A DNA stretch of 64,000 bases, from the NCBI RefSeq assembly GCF_007595705.1, contig NZ_NISY01000013.1, forward strand, positions 62,001 through 126,000, in the 5' to 3' direction. The first letter of the stretch is position 1, and each line of letters opens with the position of its first letter. The notes under the pieces were generated by a model, which ran no database searches, had not been told where the DNA came from, and worked only from the letters and a program-made list of their open reading frames with translations. Origin of the DNA: Streptomyces sp. SAJ15 (GTDB lineage Bacteria > Actinomycetota > Actinomycetes > Streptomycetales > Streptomycetaceae). This document shows positions 52,933 through 61,969 of this stretch, one piece after another. Both the position numbers and the translations under genes were made by a program.

Positions 52933-53040
52933 CCGGGATCCACACCACGAGGGATCCACAGTCGAGGTGGCCCTGGACGGGGGTCAAGGCCACCTGTGGC
53001 AGAGGGCGACGCCGGGACACCACCCGGCGTCGCCCTTCGG
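52933..53040. terminator. Two stacked hairpins after the membrane-protein gene
   Basis: Arms AGGTGGCC (52965-52972) and GGCCACCT (52988-52995), then a perfect 14-bp stem AGGGCGACGCCGGG (53003-53016) with CCCGGCGTCGCCCT (53023-53036) around a 6-base loop. This should end transcription of the XRE-protease-membrane set before the P450 gene. GGGATCCAC occurs twice at 52935-52959. Confidence 0.75.
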
Positions 53041-53190
53041 CCTGTCGGCCGGGCTTCGTGCGGGGCCTCCACACACTCGTGGCCTTCGGATCGCGGTGTG
53101 TTCGGCCCGCCGGGAACCCGCTGTGGTGGATCTCGCCGTCGCGGGGGGCGGGATGTGATCGCCCGTCTGCGGGCGGGCAAGTGACGCGTC

Positions 53191-53196
53191 TACAGT
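53191..53196 (+). promoter_or_regulatory. Candidate -10 box of a leaderless P450 transcript
   Basis: TACAGT ends 8 bases before the ATG at 53205, and no Shine-Dalgarno sequence is present. This spacing is that of leaderless actinomycete mRNAs. The -35 region is weak. Confidence 0.35.
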
Positions 53197-53204
53197 CGGT
53201 GTTC

Positions 53205-54452
53205 ATGCAGAACACCGCCACCCCCGAACCCCCCTGCCCCGAACCCGTCGACACCACCACGCTCCTCCCCGATCCCCACGGATCCCTCGCCCGGCTGCGG
53301 GAGGCCGGGCCCGTGCACCCCGTCCGGTACCCGGACGGACAGAAGGCGTGGCTGGTCACGCGGTACGAGGATGTGCGGCGGGCGCTGGCCGACGACCGCC
53401 TCTCGCTGGACCGGAGGCACGCGCTGCCGGGCAACTACCGCGGCTTCTCGCTGCCGCCGGCGCTCGACGCCAACCTGCTCAACATGGACCCGCCGGACCA
53501 CACCCGGGTGCGCCGGCTGGTGGTCAAGGCGTTCACGCCGGGGCGCGTCGAGCGGATGCGGGAGCCGGTGACGCGGATCGCGGACGACCTGCTGGACGCC
53601 ATGGAGCCGCACGGCCGGGCGGACCTCCTGGACGCCTACGCCGGCCCGCTGCCCATCGCCGTGATCTGCGACCTGCTCGGCGTGGAGCGCGCCGACCGGC
53701 ACGACTTCCGCGCCTGGACCGACGCCATGCTGCTGCCCGACCCCAAGCGGCCGCACCTGGCCAAGGAGGCCGTCGGCAACCTGCTGCGCTTCTTCACCGA
53801 CCTGATCGCCACCAAGCGGGCCCACCCCGGCGACGATCTGCTGTCCGACCTGATCACGGTGCGGGACGAGGCCGAGAGCGGGGCGGACGGGGCGCGAGCG
53901 GGCGACCGGGACCGGCTCAGCGAGGACGAACTGACCTCCCTGGCCTTCCTCATCCTCTTCGCGGGCTACGAGAACTCCGTCCACCTCATCGCCAACTCCG
54001 TGCTCATCCTGCTCGACCACCCCGAGCTGGGGGAGCGGCTGCGGGCCGATCCCGCCCTGCTCCCCGCCGCCGTGGAGGAGTTCCTGCGCTACGACGGACC
54101 GGCCACGCTGGCGATCCGTCGCTTTCCGCGGGAGGACCTGGAAATCGGTGGCGTGACCGTTCCCGCCGGTGAGACGGTGCTGCTCTCGCTGGCGTCCGCC
54201 AATCGAGATCCGGCGCGATTCAGCGACCCGGACCGCATCAATCCACATGATGGCCGGATAGGGCATCTTGCGCTTGGCCACGGAATCCACTATTGCCTCG
54301 GCGCGCCGCTGGCCCGACTGGAGGCCGAAATCGCGCTGGCCTCGCTGGTCAGGCGGTTTCCGGGACTGCGCCTGGACGTCGCGCGCGAAGAGGTGCGCCG
54401 CCGGCCGTCGATCCGCACGGGTGGCCTGATCTCGCTGCCCGTGGCCTGGTGA
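53205..54452 (+). CDS. Cytochrome P450
   Basis: 415 residues. Heme-thiolate loop LALGHGIHYCLGAPLARLE with Cys364 as iron ligand; the usual Phe of FGxGxHxC is Leu here, as in many Streptomyces P450s. The I-helix oxygen groove reads FAGYENSVHL (Asn-Ser instead of the more common Glu/Thr-Thr), and the K-helix ExxR is EEFLR. Soluble, class I, needing a ferredoxin and reductase not found nearby. It could act on a secondary metabolite; no substrate can be told. The start avoids an upstream in-frame extension that overlaps the terminator hairpins. Confidence 0.9.
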   Translation: MQNTATPEPPCPEPVDTTTLLPDPHGSLARLREAGPVHPVRYPDGQKAWLVTRYEDVRRALADDRLSLDRRHALPGNYRGFSLPPALDANLLNMDPPDHTRVRRLVVKAFTPGRVERMREPVTRIADDLLDAMEPHGRADLLDAYAGPLPIAVICDLLGVERADRHDFRAWTDAMLLPDPKRPHLAKEAVGNLLRFFTDLIATKRAHPGDDLLSDLITVRDEAESGADGARAGDRDRLSEDELTSLAFLILFAGYENSVHLIANSVLILLDHPELGERLRADPALLPAAVEEFLRYDGPATLAIRRFPREDLEIGGVTVPAGETVLLSLASANRDPARFSDPDRINPHDGRIGHLALGHGIHYCLGAPLARLEAEIALASLVRRFPGLRLDVAREEVRRRPSIRTGGLISLPVAW

Positions 54453-54466
54453 ACGGAGAAGCGAAC

Positions 54467-54508
54467 ACCTTTTTGATGCATGGACCGTCTTCCATGCGGT
54501 AAAAAGGT
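54467..54508. terminator. Long imperfect hairpin after the P450 gene
   Basis: ACCTTTTT (54467-54474) pairs with AAAAAGGT (54501-54508), and GCATGGA (54478-54484) with TCCATGC (54491-54497). The three bases between the arms can form two G-U pairs, so the stem is nearly 18 bp. Stop codon 54450-54452 is 14 bp upstream. Rare A/T-rich outer stem for this genome. Confidence 0.7.
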
Positions 54509-54514
54509 GCACGT

Positions 54515-54552
54515 GCCTGTCCGGTGTGCATCCCCCGTCGCACCGGACAGGC
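54515..54552. terminator. Second hairpin upstream of mutA
   Basis: Arms GCCTGTCCGGTG (54515-54526) and CACCGGACAGGC (54541-54552) around a 14-base loop, followed by a T-rich stretch (TTGTCTTCTT). A conventional terminator backing up the one above. Confidence 0.72.
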
Positions 54553-54664
54553 CACTTGTCTTCTTGCGGCCGGGCGGATGACCGATGACCGATCATCCAA
54601 AGAGTTGAAGGTCACAGCGGACCCCTCTGCTGTCTCTTTAGGCTCCCGCACTAGCCTTCCGTCT

Positions 54665-56551
54665 ATGACGGTCCTGCCCGACGGGCTTTCCCTGGCCGCC
54701 GAGTTCCCCGACGCGACGCGGGAACAATGGCGCACCCTGGTCGAAGGCGTCCTGCGCAAAACAGGCACATCTCCTGCCTCAGCCGCGGACGCCGAATTGG
54801 CGCTCGCCACCGCGCTCCAGGACGGCGTATCCGTACGCCCCCTCTACACGTCGCAGGATGCCCCGGTCGATGCCGGATATCCCGGATTCGCCCCCTTCGT
54901 CCGCGGTGGTCGGGCGCAGGGCTCGGCGGTGTCGGGCTGGGACGTGCGCCAGCGCCACAGCCACCCCGACCCCCGGCGCGCCAACGCGGCCGTCCTCGCC
55001 GACCTGGAGCACGGAGTGAGCTCGGTCTGGCTGACGGCGGGCGCCACCGGCGTGCCGGTCGCCGCCCTCTCCGAGGCGCTCCAGGGCGTCTACCTGGACC
55101 TCGCCCCGGTGATACTCGACGCGGGCGCCGACTTCGAGGCCGCGGCCCGGGAGCTGCTGCGGCTCTACGCGGAGCGCCAGGTCCCGCCGGGCGCGGCGCT
55201 GGGCAACCTCGGTGCTGACCCGCTGGCCCTGGCCGCCCGCACCGGCGACCACACCGAGCTGCCCGCCCACCTGGCCGCCGCCACCGAGCTCGCCCGGCTG
55301 ACCGACGCCGACCACCCGGGCGTGCGCGCCTTCGCGGTGGACGGACTGCCGTACCACGAGGCCGGCGGCTCGACGGCCGAGGAGCTCGGCTGCACCCTCG
55401 CCGCCGGCGTGGCGTATCTGCGCCGACTGACCGAGGCGGGGCTCTCCGTCGACGCGGCCTGCGCCCAGCTGGAGTTCCGCTACGCCGCCACCGCCGACCA
55501 GTTCCTCACCATCGCCAAGCTGCGCGCGGCCCGACGGCTGTGGGCGCGTGTGGCACAGGTGTGCGGAGCCCGCCCGGAGTCCGGCGCGCAGCGCCAGCAC
55601 GCCGTCACCTCCACGGTCATGATGACCCGTCGGGACCCGTGGGTGAACATGCTGCGCACCACCGTGGCGGCGCTCGCCGCCGGAGTGGGCGGCGCCGACG
55701 CCGTCACCGTGCTGCCCTTCGACGAGGCGCTCGGCCTGCCGGACGACTTCGCCCGCCGTATCGCCCGCAACACCTCCACCATCCTGCTGGAGGAGTCGCA
55801 CCTGGCCCGGGTCATCGACCCCGCCGGCGGCTCCTGGTACGTCGAGCGGCTCACCGACGACGTGGCCCGGGCCGGCTGGGCCTGGTTCCAGGAGATCGAG
55901 GCCGCCGGCGGCCTGGCCGCCGCGCTGGCCTCCGGGATGGTGTCCGAGCGGCTCGCCGCCACCTGGCGGCGACGCTCCCGCGATCTGTCCCGCCGCAAGG
56001 AACCGATCACCGGCGTCAGCGAGTTCCCCAACCTGGCGGAGCAGCCGGTCGAGCGCGAGGCCGCCCCGGCCCCGGTCGGCGGCGGACTGCCGCGGGTCCG
56101 CCGCGACGAGGCGTTCGAGGCGCTGCGCGCCCGCTCCGACGCGGCGCTGGCGGCGGACGGCGCCCGGCCCCGGGTCTTCCTGGCCGCGCTGGGCCCCGCC
56201 GCCGCGCACACCGCCCGCGCCTCCTTCGCCGCCAACCTCTTCCAGGCCGGCGGAATCGAGGCCGTGCACCAGCCCCTGACGGTGGATCAGGACACGGTGG
56301 CCGAGGCGTTCGCCGCCAGCGGCGCCCGCATCGCCTGCCTGTGCTCCAGCGACGCGCTGTACGAGGAGCAGGCGGCGGCCGTCGCCGAGCGCCTCAAGGC
56401 CGCCGGCGCGCTCCGCGTCTACCTGGCCGGACGGCCCGGCGAACGGCGCGCCGAGTACGAAACGGCCGGCGTGGACGAGTTCGTCTTCGTCGGCTGCGAC
56501 ACGGTCGAGGTGCTGTCCTCGGCTCTCGACACCGTGGGGGTGGCGGAATGA
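54665..56551 (+). CDS. mutA: Methylmalonyl-CoA mutase small (beta) subunit
   Basis: 628 residues from ATG 54665; the start TVLPDGLSLAAEFPDATREQ is the usual MutA N-terminus. A TAGCCT hexamer (54652-54657) lies 7 bases before the ATG, so a leaderless transcript is possible. The TIM-barrel part includes RPLYTSQDAPVDAGYPGFAPF, AVSGWDVRQRHSHPD and VTSTVMMTRRDPWVNMLRTT. It lacks the DxHxxG cobalamin motif, as expected of the non-catalytic subunit that pairs with MutB. Function: interconversion of methylmalonyl-CoA and succinyl-CoA, feeding propionate use and polyketide precursors. Confidence 0.93.
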   Translation: MTVLPDGLSLAAEFPDATREQWRTLVEGVLRKTGTSPASAADAELALATALQDGVSVRPLYTSQDAPVDAGYPGFAPFVRGGRAQGSAVSGWDVRQRHSHPDPRRANAAVLADLEHGVSSVWLTAGATGVPVAALSEALQGVYLDLAPVILDAGADFEAAARELLRLYAERQVPPGAALGNLGADPLALAARTGDHTELPAHLAAATELARLTDADHPGVRAFAVDGLPYHEAGGSTAEELGCTLAAGVAYLRRLTEAGLSVDAACAQLEFRYAATADQFLTIAKLRAARRLWARVAQVCGARPESGAQRQHAVTSTVMMTRRDPWVNMLRTTVAALAAGVGGADAVTVLPFDEALGLPDDFARRIARNTSTILLEESHLARVIDPAGGSWYVERLTDDVARAGWAWFQEIEAAGGLAAALASGMVSERLAATWRRRSRDLSRRKEPITGVSEFPNLAEQPVEREAAPAPVGGGLPRVRRDEAFEALRARSDAALAADGARPRVFLAALGPAAAHTARASFAANLFQAGGIEAVHQPLTVDQDTVAEAFAASGARIACLCSSDALYEEQAAAVAERLKAAGALRVYLAGRPGERRAEYETAGVDEFVFVGCDTVEVLSSALDTVGVAE

Positions 56552-58752
56552 TCCCGGACTTCTCGAGCATCGCTCTGGACGGGCCGGAGGCGACGGGGAA
56601 GCCGGCGACCGCCGAGGAGTGGCGCGCCGCGCTCCAGGAGAGCACCGGCAAGGACGTCGACAACCTGCTGTGGGACACCCCCGAGGGCATCGGCGTCAAG
56701 CCGCTGTACACCGCGGAGGACCTGGCCGGGCTGGACTTCCTGGAGACCTACCCGGGCGTGGCCCCGTATCTGCGCGGCCCCTACCCGACGATGTACGTCA
56801 ACCAGCCCTGGACGATCCGCCAGTACGCGGGCTTCTCCACCGCCGAGGAGTCCAACGCCTTCTACCGACGCAATCTGGCGGCCGGTCAGAAGGGCCTGTC
56901 CGTCGCCTTCGACCTGCCGACCCACCGCGGCTACGACAGCGACCACCCCCGCGTCACCGGCGACGTCGGCATGGCGGGCGTGGCCATCGACTCCATCTAC
57001 GACATGCGGCAGCTGTTCGACGGCATCCCGCTGGACCGGATGAGCGTGTCGATGACGATGAACGGGGCCGTGCTGCCGGTCCTGGCGCTGTACATCGTCG
57101 CGGCCGAGGAGCAGGGTGTTCCCCCCGAGAAGCTGGCGGGGACCATCCAGAACGACATCCTCAAGGAGTTCATGGTCCGCAACACCTACATCTATCCGCC
57201 GCAGCCCTCGATGCGGATCATCTCCGACATCTTCACGTACACCTCGCAGAAGATGCCGCGCTACAACTCCATCTCCATCTCCGGCTATCACATCCAGGAG
57301 GCCGGCGCGACGGCCGACCTGGAGCTGGCCTACACCCTGGCCGACGGCGTGGAGTACCTGCGCGCGGGGCGGGCCGCCGGCATGGACGTGGACGCCTTCG
57401 CGCCCCGGCTCTCGTTCTTCTGGGCGATCGGCATGAACTTCTTCATGGAGATCGCCAAGCTGCGCGCGGCCCGGCTGCTGTGGGCCCGGCTGGTCAAGCA
57501 GTTCGACCCGAAGAACCCCAAGTCGCTCAGCCTGCGCACGCACTCGCAGACCTCCGGCTGGTCGCTGACCGCCCAGGACGTCTTCAACAACGTCACCCGC
57601 ACCTGCGTCGAGGCCATGGCCGCCACCCAGGGCCACACCCAGTCGCTGCACACCAACGCGCTGGACGAGGCGCTGGCGCTGCCCACCGACTTCTCCGCCC
57701 GCATCGCCCGCAACACCCAGATCCTGCTCCAGCAGGAGTCGGGCACCTGCCGGGTCATCGACCCCTGGGGCGGTAGCGCCTACGTCGAGAAGCTCACCTA
57801 CGACCTCGCGCGCCGCGCCTGGCAGCACATCGAGGAGGTCGAGGCGGCCGGCGGCATGGCCAAGGCCATCGACGCGGGCATCCCCAAGCTGCGCGTGGAG
57901 GAGGCCGCGGCCCGCACCCAGGCCCGCATCGACTCCGGCCGGCAGCCCGTCATCGGCGTCAACAAGTACCGCGTCGACAGCGACGAACAGATCGAGGTGC
58001 TCAAGGTCGACAACTCCTCGGTGCGCGCCCAGCAGATCGAGAAGCTGCGGCGGCTGCGCGCCGAGCGCGACGAGGCGGTCTGCCAGGACGCGCTGCGGGC
58101 GCTGACCGCGGCCGCCGAGTCCGGCCCGGGCACGGGTCTTGAGGGCAACCTGCTGGCGCTGGCGGTGAACGCGGCCCGCGCCAAGGCCACCGTCGGCGAG
58201 ATCTCGGACGCCCTGGAGAAGGTCTACGGACGCCACTCCGGCCAGATCCGTACGATCTCCGGTGTGTACCGAGAAGAAGCAGGGCCGTCCTCGTCCGTGG
58301 ACCGGACCCGCAAGCTGGTGGACGCGTTCGAGCGTGCGGAGGGCCGTCGGCCGCGCATCCTGGTCGCCAAGATGGGCCAGGACGGCCACGACCGCGGTCA
58401 GAAGGTGATCGCCACGGCCTTCGCCGACCTGGGCTTCGACGTCGACGTCGGCCCGCTGTTCCAGACCCCGGAGGAGGTGGCGCGGCAGGCCGTCGAGGCG
58501 GACGTGCACATCGTCGGCGTCTCCTCCCTCGCCGCCGGCCACCTCACCCTGGTGCCGGCGCTGCGCGAGCGGCTGGCCGAGGAGGGCCGGGAGGACATCA
58601 CGATCGTGGTGGGCGGCGTCATCCCACCGCAGGACGTGGAGCCCCTCCACCAGGCCGGGGCCGCCGCGGTCTTCCTGCCCGGCACGGTCGTCCCCGACGC
58701 CGCCCACGACTTGGTCAGGTCCCTTGCCGCGGACCTCGGCCACGAGCTGTGA
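56548..58752 (+). CDS. mutB: Methylmalonyl-CoA mutase large (alpha) subunit
   Basis: 734 residues, ATG in a 4-base overlap with mutA. Substrate barrel: GVKPLYTAEDLAGLDFLETY, GPYPTMYVNQPWTIRQYAGF, FDLPTHRGYDSDHPRV. The C-terminal B12 domain has GQDGHDRGQKVIATAF with the cobalt-ligating His614 in DxHxxG, then GVSSLAAGHLTLVP and VVGGVIPPQD. Catalyses the radical rearrangement of (R)-methylmalonyl-CoA. The cobalamin pathway genes 2-5 kb downstream would supply its cofactor. Confidence 0.96.
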   Translation: MIPDFSSIALDGPEATGKPATAEEWRAALQESTGKDVDNLLWDTPEGIGVKPLYTAEDLAGLDFLETYPGVAPYLRGPYPTMYVNQPWTIRQYAGFSTAEESNAFYRRNLAAGQKGLSVAFDLPTHRGYDSDHPRVTGDVGMAGVAIDSIYDMRQLFDGIPLDRMSVSMTMNGAVLPVLALYIVAAEEQGVPPEKLAGTIQNDILKEFMVRNTYIYPPQPSMRIISDIFTYTSQKMPRYNSISISGYHIQEAGATADLELAYTLADGVEYLRAGRAAGMDVDAFAPRLSFFWAIGMNFFMEIAKLRAARLLWARLVKQFDPKNPKSLSLRTHSQTSGWSLTAQDVFNNVTRTCVEAMAATQGHTQSLHTNALDEALALPTDFSARIARNTQILLQQESGTCRVIDPWGGSAYVEKLTYDLARRAWQHIEEVEAAGGMAKAIDAGIPKLRVEEAAARTQARIDSGRQPVIGVNKYRVDSDEQIEVLKVDNSSVRAQQIEKLRRLRAERDEAVCQDALRALTAAAESGPGTGLEGNLLALAVNAARAKATVGEISDALEKVYGRHSGQIRTISGVYREEAGPSSSVDRTRKLVDAFERAEGRRPRILVAKMGQDGHDRGQKVIATAFADLGFDVDVGPLFQTPEEVARQAVEADVHIVGVSSLAAGHLTLVPALRERLAEEGREDITIVVGGVIPPQDVEPLHQAGAAAVFLPGTVVPDAAHDLVRSLAADLGHEL

Positions 58753-58756
58753 GCCC

Positions 58757-59773
58757 ATGCGTCCAGGAAACGGTCAGCGTATCGACATCGACACCTACGC
58801 CAAGGGCGTGCTCGACGGCAGGCGCGCCTACGTCGCCCGCGCGATCACGCTCGTCGAGTCCACCCGGCCCGACCACCGCGAGCTCGCCCAGCGGCTGCTG
58901 ATCGAGCTGCTCCCGCACACCGGCAAGGCGCGGCGGGTCGGCATCAGCGGGGTGCCCGGCGTCGGCAAGTCCACCTTCATCGACGCGCTCGGCACCATGC
59001 TCACCGGCCTCGGCCACCGGGTCGCGGTGCTCGCCGTCGACCCGTCCTCCACCCGCACCGGCGGTTCCATCCTGGGTGACAAGACCAGGATGGAACGGCT
59101 GTCGGTCGACCCGGCCGCCTTCGTACGGCCCTCGCCCAGCGCGGGCACCCTGGGCGGTGTGGCCCGCGCCACCCGCGAGTCCATGGTGGTGATGGAGGCG
59201 GCCGGCTACGACGTGCTGCTGGTGGAGACCGTCGGCGTCGGCCAGTCCGAGACGGCCGTCGCCGGCATGGTCGACTCCTTCCTGCTGCTCTCCCTCGCCC
59301 GCACCGGCGACCAGCTCCAGGGCATCAAGAAGGGCGTCCTGGAGCTCGCCGACGTCGTCGCCATCAACAAGGCCGACGGCCCGCACGAGCGCGACGCCAG
59401 GTCCGCGGCGCGGGAACTGGCCGGCGCGCTCCGGCTGCTCCAGCCCGCCGACGCCCCGTGGAACCCGCCCGTGCTCACCTGCAGTGCGCGCGAGTCCACG
59501 GGCCTGGACGTGGTGTGGGAGCGCCTGGAGCAGCACCGCCGGGTCCTGGACGGCACCGGCGCGCTCCAGGAGAAGCGCCGCGCCCAGCAGGTCGAGTGGA
59601 CCTGGGCCATGGTCCACGACCAGTTGCTGACCCGGCTCCGCGAACACCCCGAGGTCCGCCGCCTCGGCCCGGACCTCGAACGGCAGGTCCGCGAGGGCAC
59701 GGTGACCGCCACCCTGGCGGCCGACCGGCTGCTGGCGGCGTTCACCGCGACGCTCCCGCCGGCCGCCGGCTGA
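58757..59773 (+). CDS. meaB: Methylmalonyl-CoA mutase-associated GTPase
   Basis: 338 residues from ATG 58757, 4 bp after mutB; a longer in-frame start lies inside mutB and adds no conserved text. G3E GTPase: Walker A GVPGVGKST (about residues 65-73), AVDPSSTRTGGSILGDKTRM, VETVGVGQSE and the NKAD base-recognition motif. MeaB guards mutase assembly by coupling GTP hydrolysis to correct loading of adenosylcobalamin and eviction of damaged cofactor. Order mutA-mutB-meaB is the usual one. Confidence 0.95.
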   Translation: MRPGNGQRIDIDTYAKGVLDGRRAYVARAITLVESTRPDHRELAQRLLIELLPHTGKARRVGISGVPGVGKSTFIDALGTMLTGLGHRVAVLAVDPSSTRTGGSILGDKTRMERLSVDPAAFVRPSPSAGTLGGVARATRESMVVMEAAGYDVLLVETVGVGQSETAVAGMVDSFLLLSLARTGDQLQGIKKGVLELADVVAINKADGPHERDARSAARELAGALRLLQPADAPWNPPVLTCSARESTGLDVVWERLEQHRRVLDGTGALQEKRRAQQVEWTWAMVHDQLLTRLREHPEVRRLGPDLERQVREGTVTATLAADRLLAAFTATLPPAAG

Positions 59774-59785
59774 CGGGGCGTCGGA

Positions 59786-60619
59786 GTGTCGGATGCGATG
59801 ACCCCCGACGAGGCGCTCCGGCGCGCGGCCGGAGCGGGCCCGTTCTTCGCCGTACGGCTGGGGGCGGGAGCGCCCGACGGGCCGCGCGGCGAGGGGTACG
59901 TCAGGCTGGCCGAGGTGTACGGCCCGGGCGAGGCGTCGCCGGCGTACGCGGGCGACGGGGCCGACGCGGCGGGGTCGCCTGAGACGGCGGACGCACCGGG
60001 CGCGTTGGACGTGTCGGGCGTCTCGCCCGCCCTGCTCGCCCGTCTCGACGCCGTCGGGACGTCGCTGCGCGTCGAGGAGCGCCGGGTGGCGGCGTCGCTG
60101 GCCTTCCAGGGGCTGGCGGCGCGGCTGTGGTCGATCGCGCTCGGCCCGGCGGCGCTCACCGGCCTGGTGCCCGACCTCTCGCCCGGCGCCCTGTGGTGGA
60201 ACCCCGCCCGAACGGCCCCGGACGACCTGTGGCTGCCCGAGCCACGTCCGCTGACGGTCGATCCGGTGCTGGCGGCGGCGAGCCTGCGGCAGACGGTCCT
60301 GCTCGCCAACCTCACGCCGCTGCACCACGCCACCCGCGTCGCCTGCCGCGTCTCGGGCCCGCTGCTGTGGGGCAACGCCGCCTCCGCGCTGGCCGGCACG
60401 CTCCGCGTCTGGCAGGACTGGTGCCACCGCGGGCGCCGTCCGGACGCCGCGGACCGGGCGGCGCAGCTGACCCGCGATCTGTTCGCCGACCCGCCGCTGC
60501 GGGACACCGGCGGCTGGACCCCAGGCCCCCGGCCGTCCTTCCGCCGGAACAGCTGCTGCCTCTACTACCGGGTGCCGGGCGGCGGACTGTGCGGGGACTG
60601 CGCGCTGCGGTCGCGATGA
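59786..60619 (+). CDS. FhuF-like ferric reductase, (2Fe-2S) C-terminal domain
   Basis: 277 residues from GTG 59786 (ATG 59798 is possible). The C-terminus RRNSCCLYYRVPGGGLCGDC has the C-C-x10-C-x2-C pattern of FhuF/siderophore ferric-iron reductases, which hold a 2Fe-2S cluster and reduce Fe(III) in imported siderophores. The N-terminal part is Ala/Gly-rich with a variable loop and then WSIALGPAALTGLVPDL, a usual neighbour of the cluster. It lies 12 bp after meaB and could be cotranscribed, but no siderophore genes are in the window. Confidence 0.8.
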   Translation: MSDAMTPDEALRRAAGAGPFFAVRLGAGAPDGPRGEGYVRLAEVYGPGEASPAYAGDGADAAGSPETADAPGALDVSGVSPALLARLDAVGTSLRVEERRVAASLAFQGLAARLWSIALGPAALTGLVPDLSPGALWWNPARTAPDDLWLPEPRPLTVDPVLAAASLRQTVLLANLTPLHHATRVACRVSGPLLWGNAASALAGTLRVWQDWCHRGRRPDAADRAAQLTRDLFADPPLRDTGGWTPGPRPSFRRNSCCLYYRVPGGGLCGDCALRSR

Positions 60620-60732
60620 GCCGGCGAGCCGCCCCGAGGGGCCATGGCCACCCCAGCCGACGGCCCCGCGCGGGAGGTCAGTAGAGTGCGGGGGCCGTCC
60701 TTCCCGATCTTCTCCCGCCCGAGGTACGCCAC

Positions 60733-61959
60733 GTGAGTCCCGCCCGCCCCGTAGTGACCGTCGTGGGGCTCGGCGCCGACGGCTGGGACGGCATCGGGCC
60801 GCGCGGCCACGAGGCGCTGCGCGCGGCCGAGGTGGTGATCGGCGGTCCGCGCCAGCTGGCCCTGCTGCCCGCCGAGTGCCCCGCCGAGCGCGTGCCCTGG
60901 CCTTCGCCGCTGCGGCCGGCCGTGCCCGCTCTGCTGGCCGCGCACGCCGACCGCCGGGTGTGCGTGCTGGCCAGCGGCGACCCCATGTTCTACGGCATCG
61001 GCCGGACGCTGGTGGAGGTGCTGGGCGGCGTGGCGGCGCTGCGCGTCCTGCCGCACCCGTCCTCCGCGTCCCACGCCTGTGCGCGCCTCGGCTGGCCGCT
61101 GGAGGAGACCGAGGTGATCAGCCTGGTCGGCCGGCCGTTGGACGCCCTGACCGCGGCCCTCCACCCGCGGCGCCGGCTGCTGGTGCTCAGCGCGGGCGCC
61201 GACACCCCGGCGGAGGTCGCCGCGCTGCTGCGGCGGCGCGGCTTCGGCCCCACCCGGATGTGGGTCCTCGAACAGCTCGGCGGCGACCGCGAGCGCCTGC
61301 TGGAGGGCACGGCCGAGGACTGGCCGCACCCGCCCGGCGACCCGCTCAACCTCATCGCCCTGGAGTGCGCCGCCGCCGCGGACACCCTGCGGCTGTCCGC
61401 CGCCCCCGGCCTGCCGGACGAGGCGTACGAACACGACGGCCAGCTGACCAAGCGCCATGTGCGCGCCGCGACGCTGGCCGCGCTCGCCCCCGCACCGGGC
61501 GAACTGCTGTGGGACGTCGGCGGCGGCTCCGGCTCCATCGCCATCGAGTGGCTGCGGACGCACCGCGGCTGCCGCGCCGTCTCCGTCGAACGCGACCCCG
61601 TGCGCGCCGAGCGCATCGCCCGCAACGCCGCGACGCTGGGCGTGCCGGGGCTGCGCGTGGTCACCGGCGCCGCGCCCGCGGCCCTGGCCGACCTGCCCAC
61701 CCCCGACGCGGTGTTCATCGGCGGCGGGTCCACCGCGCCCGGGCTGCTGGACGCCTGCTGGGCGGCGCTCCCCGCCGGCGGCCGACTGGTCGCCAACACC
61801 GTCACGCTGGAGTCCGAGGCGCTGCTCGCCGACTGGTACCGGCGGTACGGCGGCGAACTGGTGCGGATCGCGGTGGCGCACGCCGTCCCGGTGGGCGGCT
61901 TCACCGGCTGGCGGCAGGCGATGCCGGTCACCCAGTGGTCGGCGGTCAAGTCCTCGTGA
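60733..61959 (+). CDS. cobL: Precorrin-6Y C5,15-methyltransferase (decarboxylating), CbiE-CbiT fusion
   Basis: 408 residues from GTG 60733. The N-terminal CbiE part has VVGLGADGWDGIGPRGHEAL and VLASGDPMFYGIGRTLVE. The C-terminal CbiT part, from about residue 235 (QLTKRHVRAATLAALAPAPG), has the SAM loop LLWDVGGGSGSIAIEWLR and VFIGGGSTAPGLLDACW. It methylates C5 and C15 and decarboxylates the acetate side chain in aerobic-type cobalamin synthesis. TAGAGT at 60681-60686 could be a promoter -10. Confidence 0.93.
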   Translation: MSPARPVVTVVGLGADGWDGIGPRGHEALRAAEVVIGGPRQLALLPAECPAERVPWPSPLRPAVPALLAAHADRRVCVLASGDPMFYGIGRTLVEVLGGVAALRVLPHPSSASHACARLGWPLEETEVISLVGRPLDALTAALHPRRRLLVLSAGADTPAEVAALLRRRGFGPTRMWVLEQLGGDRERLLEGTAEDWPHPPGDPLNLIALECAAAADTLRLSAAPGLPDEAYEHDGQLTKRHVRAATLAALAPAPGELLWDVGGGSGSIAIEWLRTHRGCRAVSVERDPVRAERIARNAATLGVPGLRVVTGAAPAALADLPTPDAVFIGGGSTAPGLLDACWAALPAGGRLVANTVTLESEALLADWYRRYGGELVRIAVAHAVPVGGFTGWRQAMPVTQWSAVKSS

Positions 61960-61969
61960 GGAGAGAACG

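Noticed and set aside
54527..54560. GGCCACTTGTC near mutA as part of a cobalamin riboswitch
   Set aside because: Only the short CCACT element is similar. The paired regions and the full B12-box pattern are missing, and the hairpins present behave as terminators.
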